From the NCBI GenBank assembly GCA_021414365.1, contig JAIOOR010000021.1, positions 62,001 to 126,000 on the forward strand: DNA of 64,000 nt, given 5' to 3'. Below, one piece after another: positions 17,358-27,500 of this stretch. The notes under the pieces are model-generated. The model ran no database searches and was not told where the DNA came from. It saw only the letters and a program-made list of their open reading frames with translations. Position 1 is the first letter of the stretch. Every line of letters begins with the position of its first letter. This DNA is from Nitrosarchaeum sp. Its GTDB lineage: Archaea > Thermoproteota > Nitrososphaeria > Nitrososphaerales > Nitrosopumilaceae. A program made the translations under genes and the position numbers.

Positions 17358-17774
17358 CTATTCTTTAATTTCAAAATTCGCTTTATCTCTTTTTTGAATT
17401 TCTTCATTAATTGCACTAAGTAAAATATCAAATCCTGAATAAACCATATTTATTCTCTCATAATCTTTCCCTCCCAAAGCTGCATTTGTTTTTCTTTCAA
17501 AACTGTTTTTTTCTTTTAGCACGTTCTCAAGGATGGAGTTTAACTCGTCATTGCTTTTTTTAGATAATTTACTAATGTGCTGATTAATGTTTTTGCCTAT
17601 CTCTTGACCAATATCTTCTATTTTGATTTCATTATTTGGTACAAACACATTTTCTGAAATTCCCACATATGGTATTTTCTCCTTTTTATCTAATTGTTTT
17701 TCTGAATCCCCTTTTGCTTTATCTCTGACACTTTTCATGACACAGAATTTACGAAGGATATTTAGTAATCTCAT
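17358..17774 (-). CDS. hypothetical helical protein
   Basis: Up to 138 aa; a start at the internal ATG on 17738 (MKSVRDKAKG) looks more natural than the first ATG, whose first 12 residues are hydrophobic and basic. Mostly charged helices, with LSKKSNDELNSILENVLKEKNSFERK coiled-coil-like text summarised at residues about 68-95. No known domain. Confidence 0.5.
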   Translation of the reverse strand: MRLLNILRKFCVMKSVRDKAKGDSEKQLDKKEKIPYVGISENVFVPNNEIKIEDIGQEIGKNINQHISKLSKKSNDELNSILENVLKEKNSFERKTNAALGGKDYERINMVYSGFDILLSAINEEIQKRDKANFEIKE

Positions 17775-17851
17775 ACAGTTCTAGTTTTTCTATTAACTTA
17801 AGGATTTATGAAAAATCTGCTATTTGATGCGATTATTTCTTTATACATTTT

Positions 17852-18193
17852 TTAAGTCGCGTTAATCACTTTTGAAAAACTCACTGAATTAGATGTGCCT
17901 TGAATTCTTTTTGATTGAATTTCTCTTAATTTTTCCATTATGTCATAGACTAGTTTGTTTATGTCGTCTTTGGTAACGTCATTCCAGTCTTTGTTGATTT
18001 GTCTTGTGAGTCTTACTATAATTGATAACTGTCCACGTCTTGTAGTAGCAACTGTATCTCCAATCATTGCTTTGTCATATCTTTCAAATAATTGATAATT
18101 GTTAGAAGACATTTCTCTTTTTGCCAACTCGTATAATTTTACAATCATGTTTTCAAATGGATGAATTGTTATTTCTTGAGATGTTCTACGCAT
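17852..18193 (-). CDS. orphan integrase N-terminal (SAM-like) domain
   Basis: A 113-aa protein. Residues 8-90 follow the core-binding domain of archaeal tyrosine integrases: HPFENMIVKLYELAK, a NYQLFERYDKAM helix, RLTRQINKDW and VTKDDINKLVYDIME. The catalytic domain that should follow is absent: the frame ends 20 residues later in a Ser/Asn-rich tail, and the downstream DNA holds no catalytic motifs. It is therefore a truncated integrase remnant, or a small DNA-binding protein domesticated from one. Confidence 0.55.
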   Translation of the reverse strand: MRRTSQEITIHPFENMIVKLYELAKREMSSNNYQLFERYDKAMIGDTVATTRRGQLSIIVRLTRQINKDWNDVTKDDINKLVYDIMEKLREIQSKRIQGTSNSVSFSKVINAT

Positions 18194-18228
18194 GAATTAA
18201 TTTATTGTAAAAGGGGTATTTGAGGGAA

Positions 18229-18522
18229 TTAGTTGAAACCTTCTGGAGGTTTTTGAACAAAGACATTGCAAATAAGGGCGTCTGTTTTTGCATCTCTATA
18301 TTGCACATTACATGAGACAAACTTTCCTTTCAATGCCATCTCTAGTTCTGTTTTTGTTGTTTCCTTATACTCTGGTTCATCTGGATTGTCAATTTTAGCA
18401 ATAATTATGCGCTCAGTTTTTGCATAATCCTCTTTGTTATCTTTGCGAAAATGAGTGACTAGAAGATCAAATGTATTATTTGACAAACAACCTATTACCG
18501 GTCCACCTATTCCATCGCCCAT
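18229..18522 (-). CDS. hypothetical protein
   Basis: A 97-aa soluble protein with a Gly-rich start (GDGIGGPVIGC), alternating strands and a lysine/glutamate-rich centre. Four cysteines are scattered without CxxC spacing. It lies 27 bases downstream of mqnD's start-distal end and in the same direction, so it may be co-transcribed with mqnD. Family unknown. Confidence 0.5.
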   Translation of the reverse strand: MGDGIGGPVIGCLSNNTFDLLVTHFRKDNKEDYAKTERIIIAKIDNPDEPEYKETTKTELEMALKGKFVSCNVQYRDAKTDALICNVFVQKPPEGFN

Positions 18523-18549
18523 TGAATTATAATATTTTTTACAATATAA

Positions 18550-19377
18550 TTACTTGATGGCAATACTAAGTGCAAAATCTGGAACCAAATTCTTTTGTTT
18601 TGCCATCTCAAAAACTCTTCTTATGGACTCTTCTCCACTATCTCCCATATTCACAGTGACTTTGTTGACATACATTTTTACAAATTTCTCAATCAGTTCT
18701 CTGGGCTTTCCTCTACTGTACTGCATTGCATAATCTAGTGCATCATCAAAATTATTTAATCCGTATTCAATTGATGCTTGTAAATATCTGTCAAATTTAT
18801 GAATCATCTCCATTCCTAAACTGGTCTTCATAACATTGATCCCTAATGGAACAGGCAATCCATTTGTTTCTTTGTCCCACCATTCTCCAACATCTAAAAT
18901 TTTGACATTTCCTTCATGCTTGTATGATAACTGGGTTTCATGAATTACTAGCCCTGCATCTACCTTGCCATTTCTTACAGCCTCTGGAATGTCACTAAAA
19001 TTCATTTCAATATAATCAAACTTGCCTATCATTAATTGAAGCAATAAAAACGCCGATGTCATTTTTCCTGGTATTGCAATTTTGCATTTTTTAATTTCAT
19101 CTATTGTCATTTGTTTTTTTGCTGTAATTATTGGACCGTACCCTATTCCAAAACTTCCACCACTCCTCAATATCGTATATCCTGGAATGTATGCACAAGC
19201 ATGTACTGACACTGCTGTAACATCAAGTTCTGGATTTGTTGCTTTTCTGTTTAGTTTTTCAATATCTTCAATTACATGCTTTACTGTAAAGTCCTGAAAT
19301 GTTACTTTTCCTGTAAACATTCCATAAAACATGAATGCATCGTCTGAATCAGGCGTGTGTCCTACAGTAATTTCCAC
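18550..19377 (-). CDS. mqnD: MqnD-like 1,4-dihydroxy-6-naphthoate synthase family protein
   Basis: A 275-aa periplasmic-binding-protein-like fold enzyme. Signatures: HTPDSDDAFMFYGM at the N-terminus, VSVHACAYI, SGGSFGIGYGPII and DAGLVIHETQL, all matching the MqnA/MqnD family. MqnD converts cyclic de-hypoxanthine futalosine to dihydroxynaphthoate in menaquinone synthesis. With MqnE at 14104 it indicates the futalosine pathway. The gene is divergent from the SIS-domain gene and lacks a leader-sequence extension. Confidence 0.8.
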   Translation of the reverse strand: MEITVGHTPDSDDAFMFYGMFTGKVTFQDFTVKHVIEDIEKLNRKATNPELDVTAVSVHACAYIPGYTILRSGGSFGIGYGPIITAKKQMTIDEIKKCKIAIPGKMTSAFLLLQLMIGKFDYIEMNFSDIPEAVRNGKVDAGLVIHETQLSYKHEGNVKILDVGEWWDKETNGLPVPLGINVMKTSLGMEMIHKFDRYLQASIEYGLNNFDDALDYAMQYSRGKPRELIEKFVKMYVNKVTVNMGDSGEESIRRVFEMAKQKNLVPDFALSIAIK

Positions 19378-19431
19378 ATTTTATTCCTAAATTGTCGTTA
19401 TAAAAATCAAAAACTGGACCGTTTTTCTAAT

Positions 19432-20364
19432 ATGTCTGATGATTTTATGATTTTTATGCAAACAATAAGAGCATATGAAAAAGACATTTTTGCTCAACCT
19501 GAATTTTTGAATACATTTCATAGAAAAAAACCAATTTCTAAAAATCAACAAAAAAATGTGATATTTTCTGGAACAGGTGATTCATTTGTATCTGCCTTAT
19601 TGGCAGAAGTATTTTCTGGCCATGTTGTAAGATCTTTTGATCCTTTGGATTTGCTAAAATCTAAATCTATTACAAAAAACAAAACAATCTATTTCATCTC
19701 TATATCTGGAAATACAATCTCCAATATCAAACTTGCAAAAATATCCAAAAAATCCATTGCTATCACATCAAGACCGAAAAGTAGATTGGCAAATGTTTGT
19801 GATACTTCAATAATTCTTAATTCTCCAAATTCTGATGAATTTACTGCTGGTAGTATCAGTTTTTTGGATAGTGCATTAACTTGTATTTCTTTGGTAACTC
19901 CAATCCAAATACCAAAAGATCCCAAAATATTCAAAAAAGCATTCTCTGATGCAAAAAGATCCAAATTTGGAAAGAAACTTTATGTTTTAGGTTCTTTACA
20001 CACATTTCCAATAGCGATGTACTGTGCAGCAAAATTTTATGAAATACTTGGATATGACGTTCATTATGAGAGAATAGAGCAATTTTCTCATATGGAATTA
20101 TTTTCTGTAAAAAAAGGTGACACTGTGTTAATTTTTGATGAAAAAAATTCTCATAATATTCAGCTGAGAAAGAATTTAGAAAAAATTGGATTAAATGTAC
20201 TTCATCTCGTATTTGAATCAAAAAATAAGATCTCACAATTGCTTTACTATGTGTATTTTTCTCAGTTGCTGACACTTTTTGAGGCTAAAAGACGACGACA
20301 AAAAGATTGCCATTTTATTTTATCAAAAAAACTTCGTAACGTCAGTAATCAAATGATCTATTGA
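19432..20364 (+). CDS. SIS-domain sugar isomerase-like protein
   Basis: A 310-aa protein from the ATG at 19432; upstream codons to 19357 overlap mqnD and look non-coding. SIS-type motifs: IFSGTGDSFVSALLAE and the phosphate-binding SISGNT loop, then a second alpha/beta half with GSLHTFPIAMYCA and HYERIEQFSHME. This arrangement resembles archaeal bifunctional phosphoglucose/phosphomannose isomerases, but an exact substrate cannot be read. Cytosolic. Ends 46 bases before EF-2. Confidence 0.65.
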   Translation: MSDDFMIFMQTIRAYEKDIFAQPEFLNTFHRKKPISKNQQKNVIFSGTGDSFVSALLAEVFSGHVVRSFDPLDLLKSKSITKNKTIYFISISGNTISNIKLAKISKKSIAITSRPKSRLANVCDTSIILNSPNSDEFTAGSISFLDSALTCISLVTPIQIPKDPKIFKKAFSDAKRSKFGKKLYVLGSLHTFPIAMYCAAKFYEILGYDVHYERIEQFSHMELFSVKKGDTVLIFDEKNSHNIQLRKNLEKIGLNVLHLVFESKNKISQLLYYVYFSQLLTLFEAKRRRQKDCHFILSKKLRNVSNQMIY

Positions 20365-20379
20365 TCTTTATCTCATAAG

Positions 20380-20387
20380 ATTTAATA
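20380..20387 (+). promoter_or_regulatory. TATA-like element of the EF-2 gene
   Basis: ATTTAATA lies with its centre about 27 bases before the ATG at 20411, the spacing from TATA box to transcription start in archaea. The EF-2 mRNA is therefore predicted to be leaderless or nearly so, which fits the absence of a Shine-Dalgarno sequence. Positional inference only. Confidence 0.4.
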
Positions 20388-20410
20388 GCTGAATAATTGG
20401 TTTTGCGAAT

Positions 20411-22759
20411 ATGGCAAAATTCAAGTCAACGACTGAAGTGTTAAAGATCATCAAAAATAAAGAACAAATTCGTAACTTTGGTGTAATTGCTCACGTTGAT
20501 CACGGAAAGACAACCATGAGTGATAGTCTCTTGGCAGCATCTGGAATTATTGCCCCATCCGCTGCAGGAAAGGCATTGGCAATGGATTTTGATAAAGAGG
20601 AGCAAGCAAGAGGAATTACAATTTATCAGGCAAACGTCACATTACACTTTACTCAAAAAGATAAAGAATTTGTCATTAACATGATTGATACTCCAGGACA
20701 CGTTGATTTTAGTGGAAGGGTAATTCGTAGTCTTAGAGCAATTGATGGAGCAACTGTCGTATGTGATGCAGTTGAAGGAATTATGACTCAAACAGAAACA
20801 GTAACAAGAATGGCATTGGAAGAAAGAGTTAGACCTGTTTTATTCATAAATAAAGTAGATAGATTGATCAAAGAACTTCGTTTGACTCCAGAAAAAATGC
20901 AAGAAACTCTTGCAGGTGTAGTATCTAGCTTTAATCAATTAGTTGAAACCTATGCAGAACCTGAATACAAAGAAAAATGGAAAGTATCAATACAAGATGC
21001 TAGTGTGACATTTGGTTCTGCCAAAGACAAGTGGGCATTTAATGTAGATATCATGAAAGAAAAAGGAATTACATTCAAAGATGTTATTGATGCATATAAA
21101 AATGAAAAAGTGGACGATTTAGTTGCAAGAGCTCCTTTGGCTGACGCAGTATTGGGAATGGTCGTTAAACATGTTCCACCACCACATGTTGCTCAAAAAT
21201 ACAGAATCCCTCAAATTTGGAAAGGGGATCTTGAATCTGATATCGGAAAAGCACTTTTGGCATGCAGTGATGATGGACCAACAATTATGATGGTCGTTAA
21301 CATGGTATTGGATCCAGCTGCTGGTCCAGTTGCAATTGGCAGATTGTTCTCAGGAACAGTAAAAGATGGACAAACAGTTAACATAATAGATTCAAAACGA
21401 GAAGGCAGAATTCAATCTGTAAACTTTTTCATGGGTAACCAAAGAGAACAAGTTAATGAATTAGGTGCTGGAAATATTCCTGCACTTTTGGGATTGACTG
21501 AAGCCCGAGCAGGTAACACGATTTCATCCATTAAAGGTATTCCAATGTTTGAAGGAGTCAAATATGTTTCAGAACCTGTTGTTCAAATTGCAATTGAGCC
21601 AAAACATCCAAAAGATTTACCTAAACTAGTTGAGGTTCTCAGACAACTAACAATTGAAGATCCTAACCTGATAGTAAAAATCGATGAAGAGTCAGGCGAA
21701 ACTTTGGTTGCTGGAATGGGCGTATTGCACCTTGATGTAGCTACTCACCGTATTCAAGATGCTAAAGTGGAAATTATTACATCTGAACCACTTATCAATT
21801 ATAGAGAAACCGTCAAAGGAAAATGTGAACCTATCATGTCAAAATCACCAAATAGACATAACAAGATTTTCATGAAAGTAGAACCATTAGAACCAGCTAT
21901 AGCACACATGCTTAGAACTGGTGAAATCAGTGACATGAAAGACAAAAAGGTTGTAGCTGATCTTCTCAAAAGCGCTGGTTGGGATACTGATACTGTTAAG
22001 AGAGTTATGAAATTAGATCCTCGTGGAAATGTTATGATAAATGGAACAAAAGGTGTTCAATTTATTCAAGAATCAACTGACTCTATTAATTCTGGATTTG
22101 AAGAAGTTATGAAAGAAGGTCCTTTATGCAAAGAGCAAATGAGAGATTGCAAGTTCACTTTTACTCACTTTGTTCCTCACGAAGATACTGCACACAGAGG
22201 TTTGTCACAACTTGGACCTGCTTCTAGACGAGCTTGTATGGGAGCACTTTTAACAGCTGGAGTTACAATGCTAGAACCAATGCTTGCAATTGAAGTTAGG
22301 GTTCCAACAGATCTGGTGGGAAATGTTGCTACTGTGTTATCTGGAAAACGTGGAAAAGTACTTGATATGTCACAAAAAGGAGCTTCTAGCATTATTGTTG
22401 GTGAAATTCCAGCAGCTGAAACATTTACACTTTCAGAAGCAATGAGAGGTCAAACAGCTGGTCGTGCAACATGGAACACATCTTTTAAGGCATGGACTGA
22501 ACTTCCAAAATCTATTGCTACTACCGCAATTGCAGAAATAAGAAAAAGAAAAGGTCTAGCACCAACTAAGAAATGTTTCAACTTTTTGCCTTTGTTTAGG
22601 AATTGCGTTCTTAATTATCGGCTTTGCAATATTTTTTGCTTCAGATGTAGGTACAAAACCAGAAAAGATGGGAAATTTTTTCATGATACTAGGTGCTGTT
22701 CTTCTAGGAGTTGGATTCACTGCTCTAATTACAAAGAAATCCCTGTGACTCTCGATTGA
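20411..22759 (+). CDS. fusA: translation elongation factor EF-2 with altered C-terminus
   Basis: GTPase that drives ribosomal translocation. Residues 27-35 hold the P-loop AHVDHGKTT; the IDTPGH and INKVDR G-motifs follow; H595 in TAHRGLSQLG is the diphthamide-acceptor position. The protein is normal to about residue 719 (KRKGLAPT). After that 63 residues rich in Cys, Phe and Arg bear no resemblance to an EF-2 tail and run in a different frame over a small membrane-protein-like sequence, ending in the cas1 start (TTGA overlap). Family length is about 725-740 aa, so 782 aa is too long. The 3' end has been altered by insertion of the adjacent casposon or by a one-base indel. Confidence 0.9.
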   Translation: MAKFKSTTEVLKIIKNKEQIRNFGVIAHVDHGKTTMSDSLLAASGIIAPSAAGKALAMDFDKEEQARGITIYQANVTLHFTQKDKEFVINMIDTPGHVDFSGRVIRSLRAIDGATVVCDAVEGIMTQTETVTRMALEERVRPVLFINKVDRLIKELRLTPEKMQETLAGVVSSFNQLVETYAEPEYKEKWKVSIQDASVTFGSAKDKWAFNVDIMKEKGITFKDVIDAYKNEKVDDLVARAPLADAVLGMVVKHVPPPHVAQKYRIPQIWKGDLESDIGKALLACSDDGPTIMMVVNMVLDPAAGPVAIGRLFSGTVKDGQTVNIIDSKREGRIQSVNFFMGNQREQVNELGAGNIPALLGLTEARAGNTISSIKGIPMFEGVKYVSEPVVQIAIEPKHPKDLPKLVEVLRQLTIEDPNLIVKIDEESGETLVAGMGVLHLDVATHRIQDAKVEIITSEPLINYRETVKGKCEPIMSKSPNRHNKIFMKVEPLEPAIAHMLRTGEISDMKDKKVVADLLKSAGWDTDTVKRVMKLDPRGNVMINGTKGVQFIQESTDSINSGFEEVMKEGPLCKEQMRDCKFTFTHFVPHEDTAHRGLSQLGPASRRACMGALLTAGVTMLEPMLAIEVRVPTDLVGNVATVLSGKRGKVLDMSQKGASSIIVGEIPAAETFTLSEAMRGQTAGRATWNTSFKAWTELPKSIATTAIAEIRKRKGLAPTKKCFNFLPLFRNCVLNYRLCNIFCFRCRYKTRKDGKFFHDTRCCSSRSWIHCSNYKEIPVTLD
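22573..22748 (+). pseudogene. small two-TM membrane ORF, start out of frame
   Basis: Inside the aberrant EF-2 3' end, another frame reads two membrane helices (GIAFLIIGFAIFF and FFMILGAVLLGVGFTAL) and ends at TGA on 22748 with ITKKSL. It has no start codon in its own frame after a TAG. An ATG at 22573 begins MFQLFAF one frame away and stops at 22597. One extra T in the run 22583-22587 would join them into a 58-aa protein and also stop EF-2 after about 729 residues. So this is either a frameshifted gene, a sequencing error in a homopolymer, or a gene beheaded at an insertion junction. Confidence 0.5.
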
Positions 22760-23820
22760 CATTAAAAGGAAAAAACAATCACTATAATGTGAAATTGCTT
22801 CGTGGATATGGAGTATCTATTTCTCTTAAAAATAATAAAATTAATCTAAAAAACGGTACTGATGTATTATCTGGTAAATCTGAAACTGAATCTTGGTATA
22901 TTACTCAACTACCATATGAAAAAATTGTAATTTCTGGCAAAGGCTATATCTCTACTGATGCGCTAAAGTTACTAAATCAAAATAATCGAAATGTCATATT
23001 GACTGATACTTTTGGAAAACCAATTTCTTTTATGAATGGTATGATGGAATCTCTAACTGCTACCAAATACCGAATGGCTCAATATGATGCATTTCGCGAT
23101 CCCGAAAAATGTCTATACTTACAGAATCAAATAGTAAAGGCAAAATTGGAATCTCAAATTAAATTTCTCAAATCCACTGAAAATGAACTAGTTACAAATG
23201 GAATTGTCCAGTTAGAAGAATATCTAAAACAGATAGAAAATCATTCTGTTTCTCCTATCAAGATAGAGGCACCATCTAGTCATGTATATTTTAGAAATTT
23301 TGCCAAATTAATTCCTGAAAAATATGGCTTTAACTCTAGAAGCAATTCTGTAGTTCGAATAACAAAAAGAAACGCCACTGATGTGATTAATGCTCTATTG
23401 AATTATGGTTATGCTGTACTTGCTGGTGAGATATCTAAATTTGTAAACGGATTTGGCTTGGATGCTTATTGTGGGTTTTATCATAAACAGCACACTGGTT
23501 TTCAACCTCTAGTGTATGATATGATGGAGCCGTTTAGGTGGTTAGTAGATTCTGCAGTATTTCAGATTGCAACAAACAAGGATCATGGACAAAGAATCAG
23601 ACTCAAAGACTATGTACACACTAGAGATGGAATCGTGGTCTTGGATTCTTCTTTGATTAGACGATTTTTGGAGAAACTAGAGAGAGTGTTTCAAACAGAG
23701 CGAGAATACAAATTCAAACACGGTAGAAAGATGAAAAATGGAATGTCTATGTGTCAAGAAATTACTATTGTAAAGATATTTTGTGGGTTGTTATTGGATG
23801 ATATCAGAAAAGATGATTAA
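22756..23820 (+). CDS. cas1: Cas1 family endonuclease/integrase (casposase)
   Basis: A 354-aa Cas1. The N-terminal beta domain reads KLLRGYGVSISLKNNKI and IVISGKGYISTDALKLL; the C-terminal helical domain has the metal-binding active site: E171 (KIEAPSSHVYF), H243 (GFYHKQH) and D255/E258 (LVYDMMEPFR), with the supporting NALLNYGYAVLAGEI helix. All catalytic positions are intact. No cas2 partner and no C-terminal HTH extension are visible. It would catalyse integration of the element's ends. TTG start overlapping the TGA of the EF-2 frame. Confidence 0.92.
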   Translation: MTLKGKNNHYNVKLLRGYGVSISLKNNKINLKNGTDVLSGKSETESWYITQLPYEKIVISGKGYISTDALKLLNQNNRNVILTDTFGKPISFMNGMMESLTATKYRMAQYDAFRDPEKCLYLQNQIVKAKLESQIKFLKSTENELVTNGIVQLEEYLKQIENHSVSPIKIEAPSSHVYFRNFAKLIPEKYGFNSRSNSVVRITKRNATDVINALLNYGYAVLAGEISKFVNGFGLDAYCGFYHKQHTGFQPLVYDMMEPFRWLVDSAVFQIATNKDHGQRIRLKDYVHTRDGIVVLDSSLIRRFLEKLERVFQTEREYKFKHGRKMKNGMSMCQEITIVKIFCGLLLDDIRKDD

Positions 23821-23841
23821 TCATACAGATAATCGCATTCT

Positions 23842-24582
23842 ATGAATAAAGTTATTTTTAGTTTTTGTGTTGTTTTAATATTAAGTATCAGCGTATTTTT
23901 TGGTATAAGTTATAACGTATATTCTGAAAAAGAAAATTCAAGTTTTATTCTACCTGAATCCTTCTTTGAAAATAAATTTATTCAAGATATAATTTTAATT
24001 ACTATCCCCACAGCAAGTGCTTTTCTTACATCGTTGTATGTGACTAATACATGGCAAATTAGAAAAGAAAAACTTGAACTGCAACGAAAAATTTTAGATG
24101 AAGTTGACAATTCAATTGTAAATAGCATTCAAACATTGAAAAATTTTGATAGGATGTTATGGAGTAAATATACTATAGTAAATACTAGTATAGAAACAAA
24201 AGAAACTACAGAAGAAACAAAAGAAACTAAACTATATGAAACAAAATTTCCTTCTGAAAAATCAGAATATCCAAACCCAAAATTTGAAAAGGAACATAAT
24301 ATTTTTCTCACAAAATATGCTGATGAGACATTAGAACTCTGGAAATTTTCTTCTACCATAAAATTGTATTATGAAAAAAAACTTTTCGATGATTTTGATA
24401 AAATTGTGATAAGTTTAGATCCTACACGTAATGAACTAGAGAAATTATATAACTCAAAAAATAAAATGGAATTTGATTTATTTCATAAACAATTTATGAC
24501 AAAAAGAAAAACAATTGAATCTCAAATTATAAAATTCAAAGAAGATTTAGTTAAGGGTAAAATAAAAAAATTAAATGTTTAA
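23842..24582 (+). CDS. membrane-anchored coiled-coil protein, casposon cargo
   Basis: A 246-aa protein beginning with two hydrophobic helices (about 4-24 and 50-68) and continuing with a long charged, probably coiled-coil cytoplasmic region containing a Thr/Glu-rich repeat (ETTEETKETK near residue 117-128). No catalytic motif is seen. It lies 21 bases after cas1 and ends four bases into the convergent 1097-aa gene, so these form an end-to-end pair inside the element. Function unknown. Confidence 0.6.
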   Translation: MNKVIFSFCVVLILSISVFFGISYNVYSEKENSSFILPESFFENKFIQDIILITIPTASAFLTSLYVTNTWQIRKEKLELQRKILDEVDNSIVNSIQTLKNFDRMLWSKYTIVNTSIETKETTEETKETKLYETKFPSEKSEYPNPKFEKEHNIFLTKYADETLELWKFSSTIKLYYEKKLFDDFDKIVISLDPTRNELEKLYNSKNKMEFDLFHKQFMTKRKTIESQIIKFKEDLVKGKIKKLNV

Positions 24583-27500
24583 TCAAGAAATTTTCTAAAA
24601 TCCTCATATCCTAACGAACCCAGAAAATTTATGCTCTCTTTCATTTTTTGTATTGCAGATGTATGTTTTGTTTTAAGGATTAATGGAAATATATTTTCAA
24701 AATGTCTTAACATTGTATACATTTCCCCGCTTGTTTGATAATGTTTAATCATTTTACCAATGCATTCAATAGTTTCAAGAGGGTATTCTTCTGCGAATAT
24801 ATGTAATTCTTCAGGAATCCAATATATTGGAGAAATCTCTCCTTTTGTTTCATCTAGAATTGAATTTAATAATTTGATTCGTTCTAATCTTGGCATTAAA
24901 GGATTCAAAAATAGCCATCCTGCACTAGGATTTGATTTTATTTTTGAATATGATATTAGTTTAGATACGTTCATTTTTGGAGGAGTTTTCTCCTTCCAAT
25001 CTTTTAATGCCCTGCCAATCCATTCGAGACAATCTTCTAATGATTGGGGATCTGATTTTTCTAGAAAATATTCGAATAATTCATCACTTCTTTTGAGACT
25101 ATGAAGGTAAACTAAACCAATTTGTTGAGCAAATCGTTGTTGTGAATCATTTAGTGAAGTATCTGTTCTTTTACCTGGATTCTTGATTCGGTACAAATAT
25201 TCTTCAAATAATGCATTGAAGCTTTTTTGGTAAATCTGTTGGAATGTATATGCGTCCCACGATGCATTTCCAGCTTTGGCATGTTGTTCATCATGAGAAA
25301 AAATTGAACCAATTTTAGACTTTGTCCATTTATCATCCAATGCTAATAGATTGTAGAAATTATGTCCTAAAACAGCGTGAATAGAAACAGATTGTTCTTG
25401 TTCAGGATTTAACATGGATTCTAAGAGATGCTTCACTTCAGGAACAAGTTCAGTAGGGGTGGGTCCTACGTTCTTTAATCCATAATAACACCATACGGCA
25501 TATTGCAATAAAGCATGACTTAATCTCCCAATGCTACTGTTGATAGATATCCCCATAGCGTCCCAATTTTTATCTGGATAGTTTTCAGACCATATTGTAT
25601 CGGGAGGTGCAATCTTGATGGCAGTATTCAATATATTCCAAATTTTATCTCGTAATGCAAAGGGAATTGCAGTTTCATTATGAAGTAAATTATTCTGTAA
25701 TAAATCCCCCAAATAATCCAAGATCAAATCTAAAATTTTTACATCTCTTGGTGGGGATTTAATTATAATAGATTCACAAAATATTAGAATTGCATCCCAA
25801 TCTAGTTTTTTATTTTTTATTTTAGATAACCCATCTAAAAATCTGTAATGAAATAGTCCTAAACACTCTATCAGTTCAGTGGCATGTTTAGAATATTCTT
25901 CAGGATTTTTTTCTACAAATTCTTTGAAAGTTCTTCCAGTTCCGTCCTCTTCTAAGAAAATATTTTCTGGAATCTTATACTGTTTTAAAAATTCTATTAC
26001 TTGGCTAACGGTCATGTCTTCTGTTAAATCTGAAGATTCTTTAACTTCTGAAAATGATTCATGATAACTAACGAATTCTGTTAAATTAGATATTCCATAT
26101 TCTTTTACAAGTGAATCGTATTCTTCTTGTAATTCAGGCAGATATTCTATAATTGGAGAGAGTTTTTCTATTTTCCAATGTTTTTTATATATTTCAAATT
26201 CATTTGGATTTCCTCTAAATTCCTCAAAATTTGGACCTTTTAAAATAACATCCAAAATAATCTCTTTATTCTCAGATTTTAAATGAGGGAAACTATTTTT
26301 CAACATGTGATAGTATTCATGTCTAAAACTACCTTTTGCAAAATATTCTACACATAATCGATTAATTTCTTCAATAAAATCTAAAGGGTGTTTTCCATAA
26401 AAATAAAGTTCTAACCTTCTAAAAATATAATACTTTTGTCCTGCAAGTACATTCAAAGATTTTTTAAGACTATCAATTCCAATACTTTCAGATTTTTCCA
26501 TGGTTCTACATATAGTAGCAACTAAGTGAGAGCGTATATCGAAATTGTAATTTTGTTCATGTTCTTCAATTGCAGGTCTCCAAACAAAGGACATATCTTG
26601 ATTAGGATCTTTTTGAAGTTCTTGACGAGTTTTGCTTGCAAGCCAATTGGCTTTAGATAACTTTTTTGCTAAAATTTGAATTACAACATCATGATCCTTT
26701 TCATATAAAACAGGAATATTTTCTTTCAAAATTGTTTCATAAGAATAACGATCGATGATACTACGTACATCTTTACGAGAACTAGAACTAATCATATCAG
26801 GAATTCCAGTGTCCATTAATGTAACATCTAATAGAAAATCACAAAGTTTCAAAGACGTTTCAAATTCTGAATCAACAAGTTTGATCATCAAATCTGCAAG
26901 TTCTCTGTCGAGAACTGAACTTATCATTCCATCACGCCATTTTTCTAGAATTGCTTTTTCAGCGATTAATTTTCCTAATTTTGGAGGCATTTTGAGTGCA
27001 GCGCCAACAAAATTTCTTAATACTGTAGAATTTTTTTCTAAATCTTTTTTGGGAGTTGGAGTTTGTAAAATTATTTTTCCTACCAAATCTGGTTTTTCAG
27101 AAGCAATGCGTTCTAAGTAATATGCTTCAGGCCAAAATGGAAATGAATAGGAGTTCTCTTTTCGGATAACTATAGGTACCTTCTTGAAATATTTGCCATC
27201 TTCAACTAGTACTTCTAACCAATTTCCTTTTGCATTTGCAAAGAAGTAGTTATATGATTGAGTATTTTTACTCATTAAAAATTCTAATTTTTCTAAATCC
27301 ATTTTATCAGGACTTGATTTTTTTATAAATTCATCAATTTCCTGAATTACCTCATAATGAGGTGTTAAAATATGACGCATGAGAGAAGTAAATTCTTCAA
27401 CCTTGGTAAGATATTCTTGCTCGGAAGGAGCATAGCCATGATGTGAAACATTGGTAAACCATGAGTGTAAATCAGTTAGTTGACTATATGTGAATTGAAG

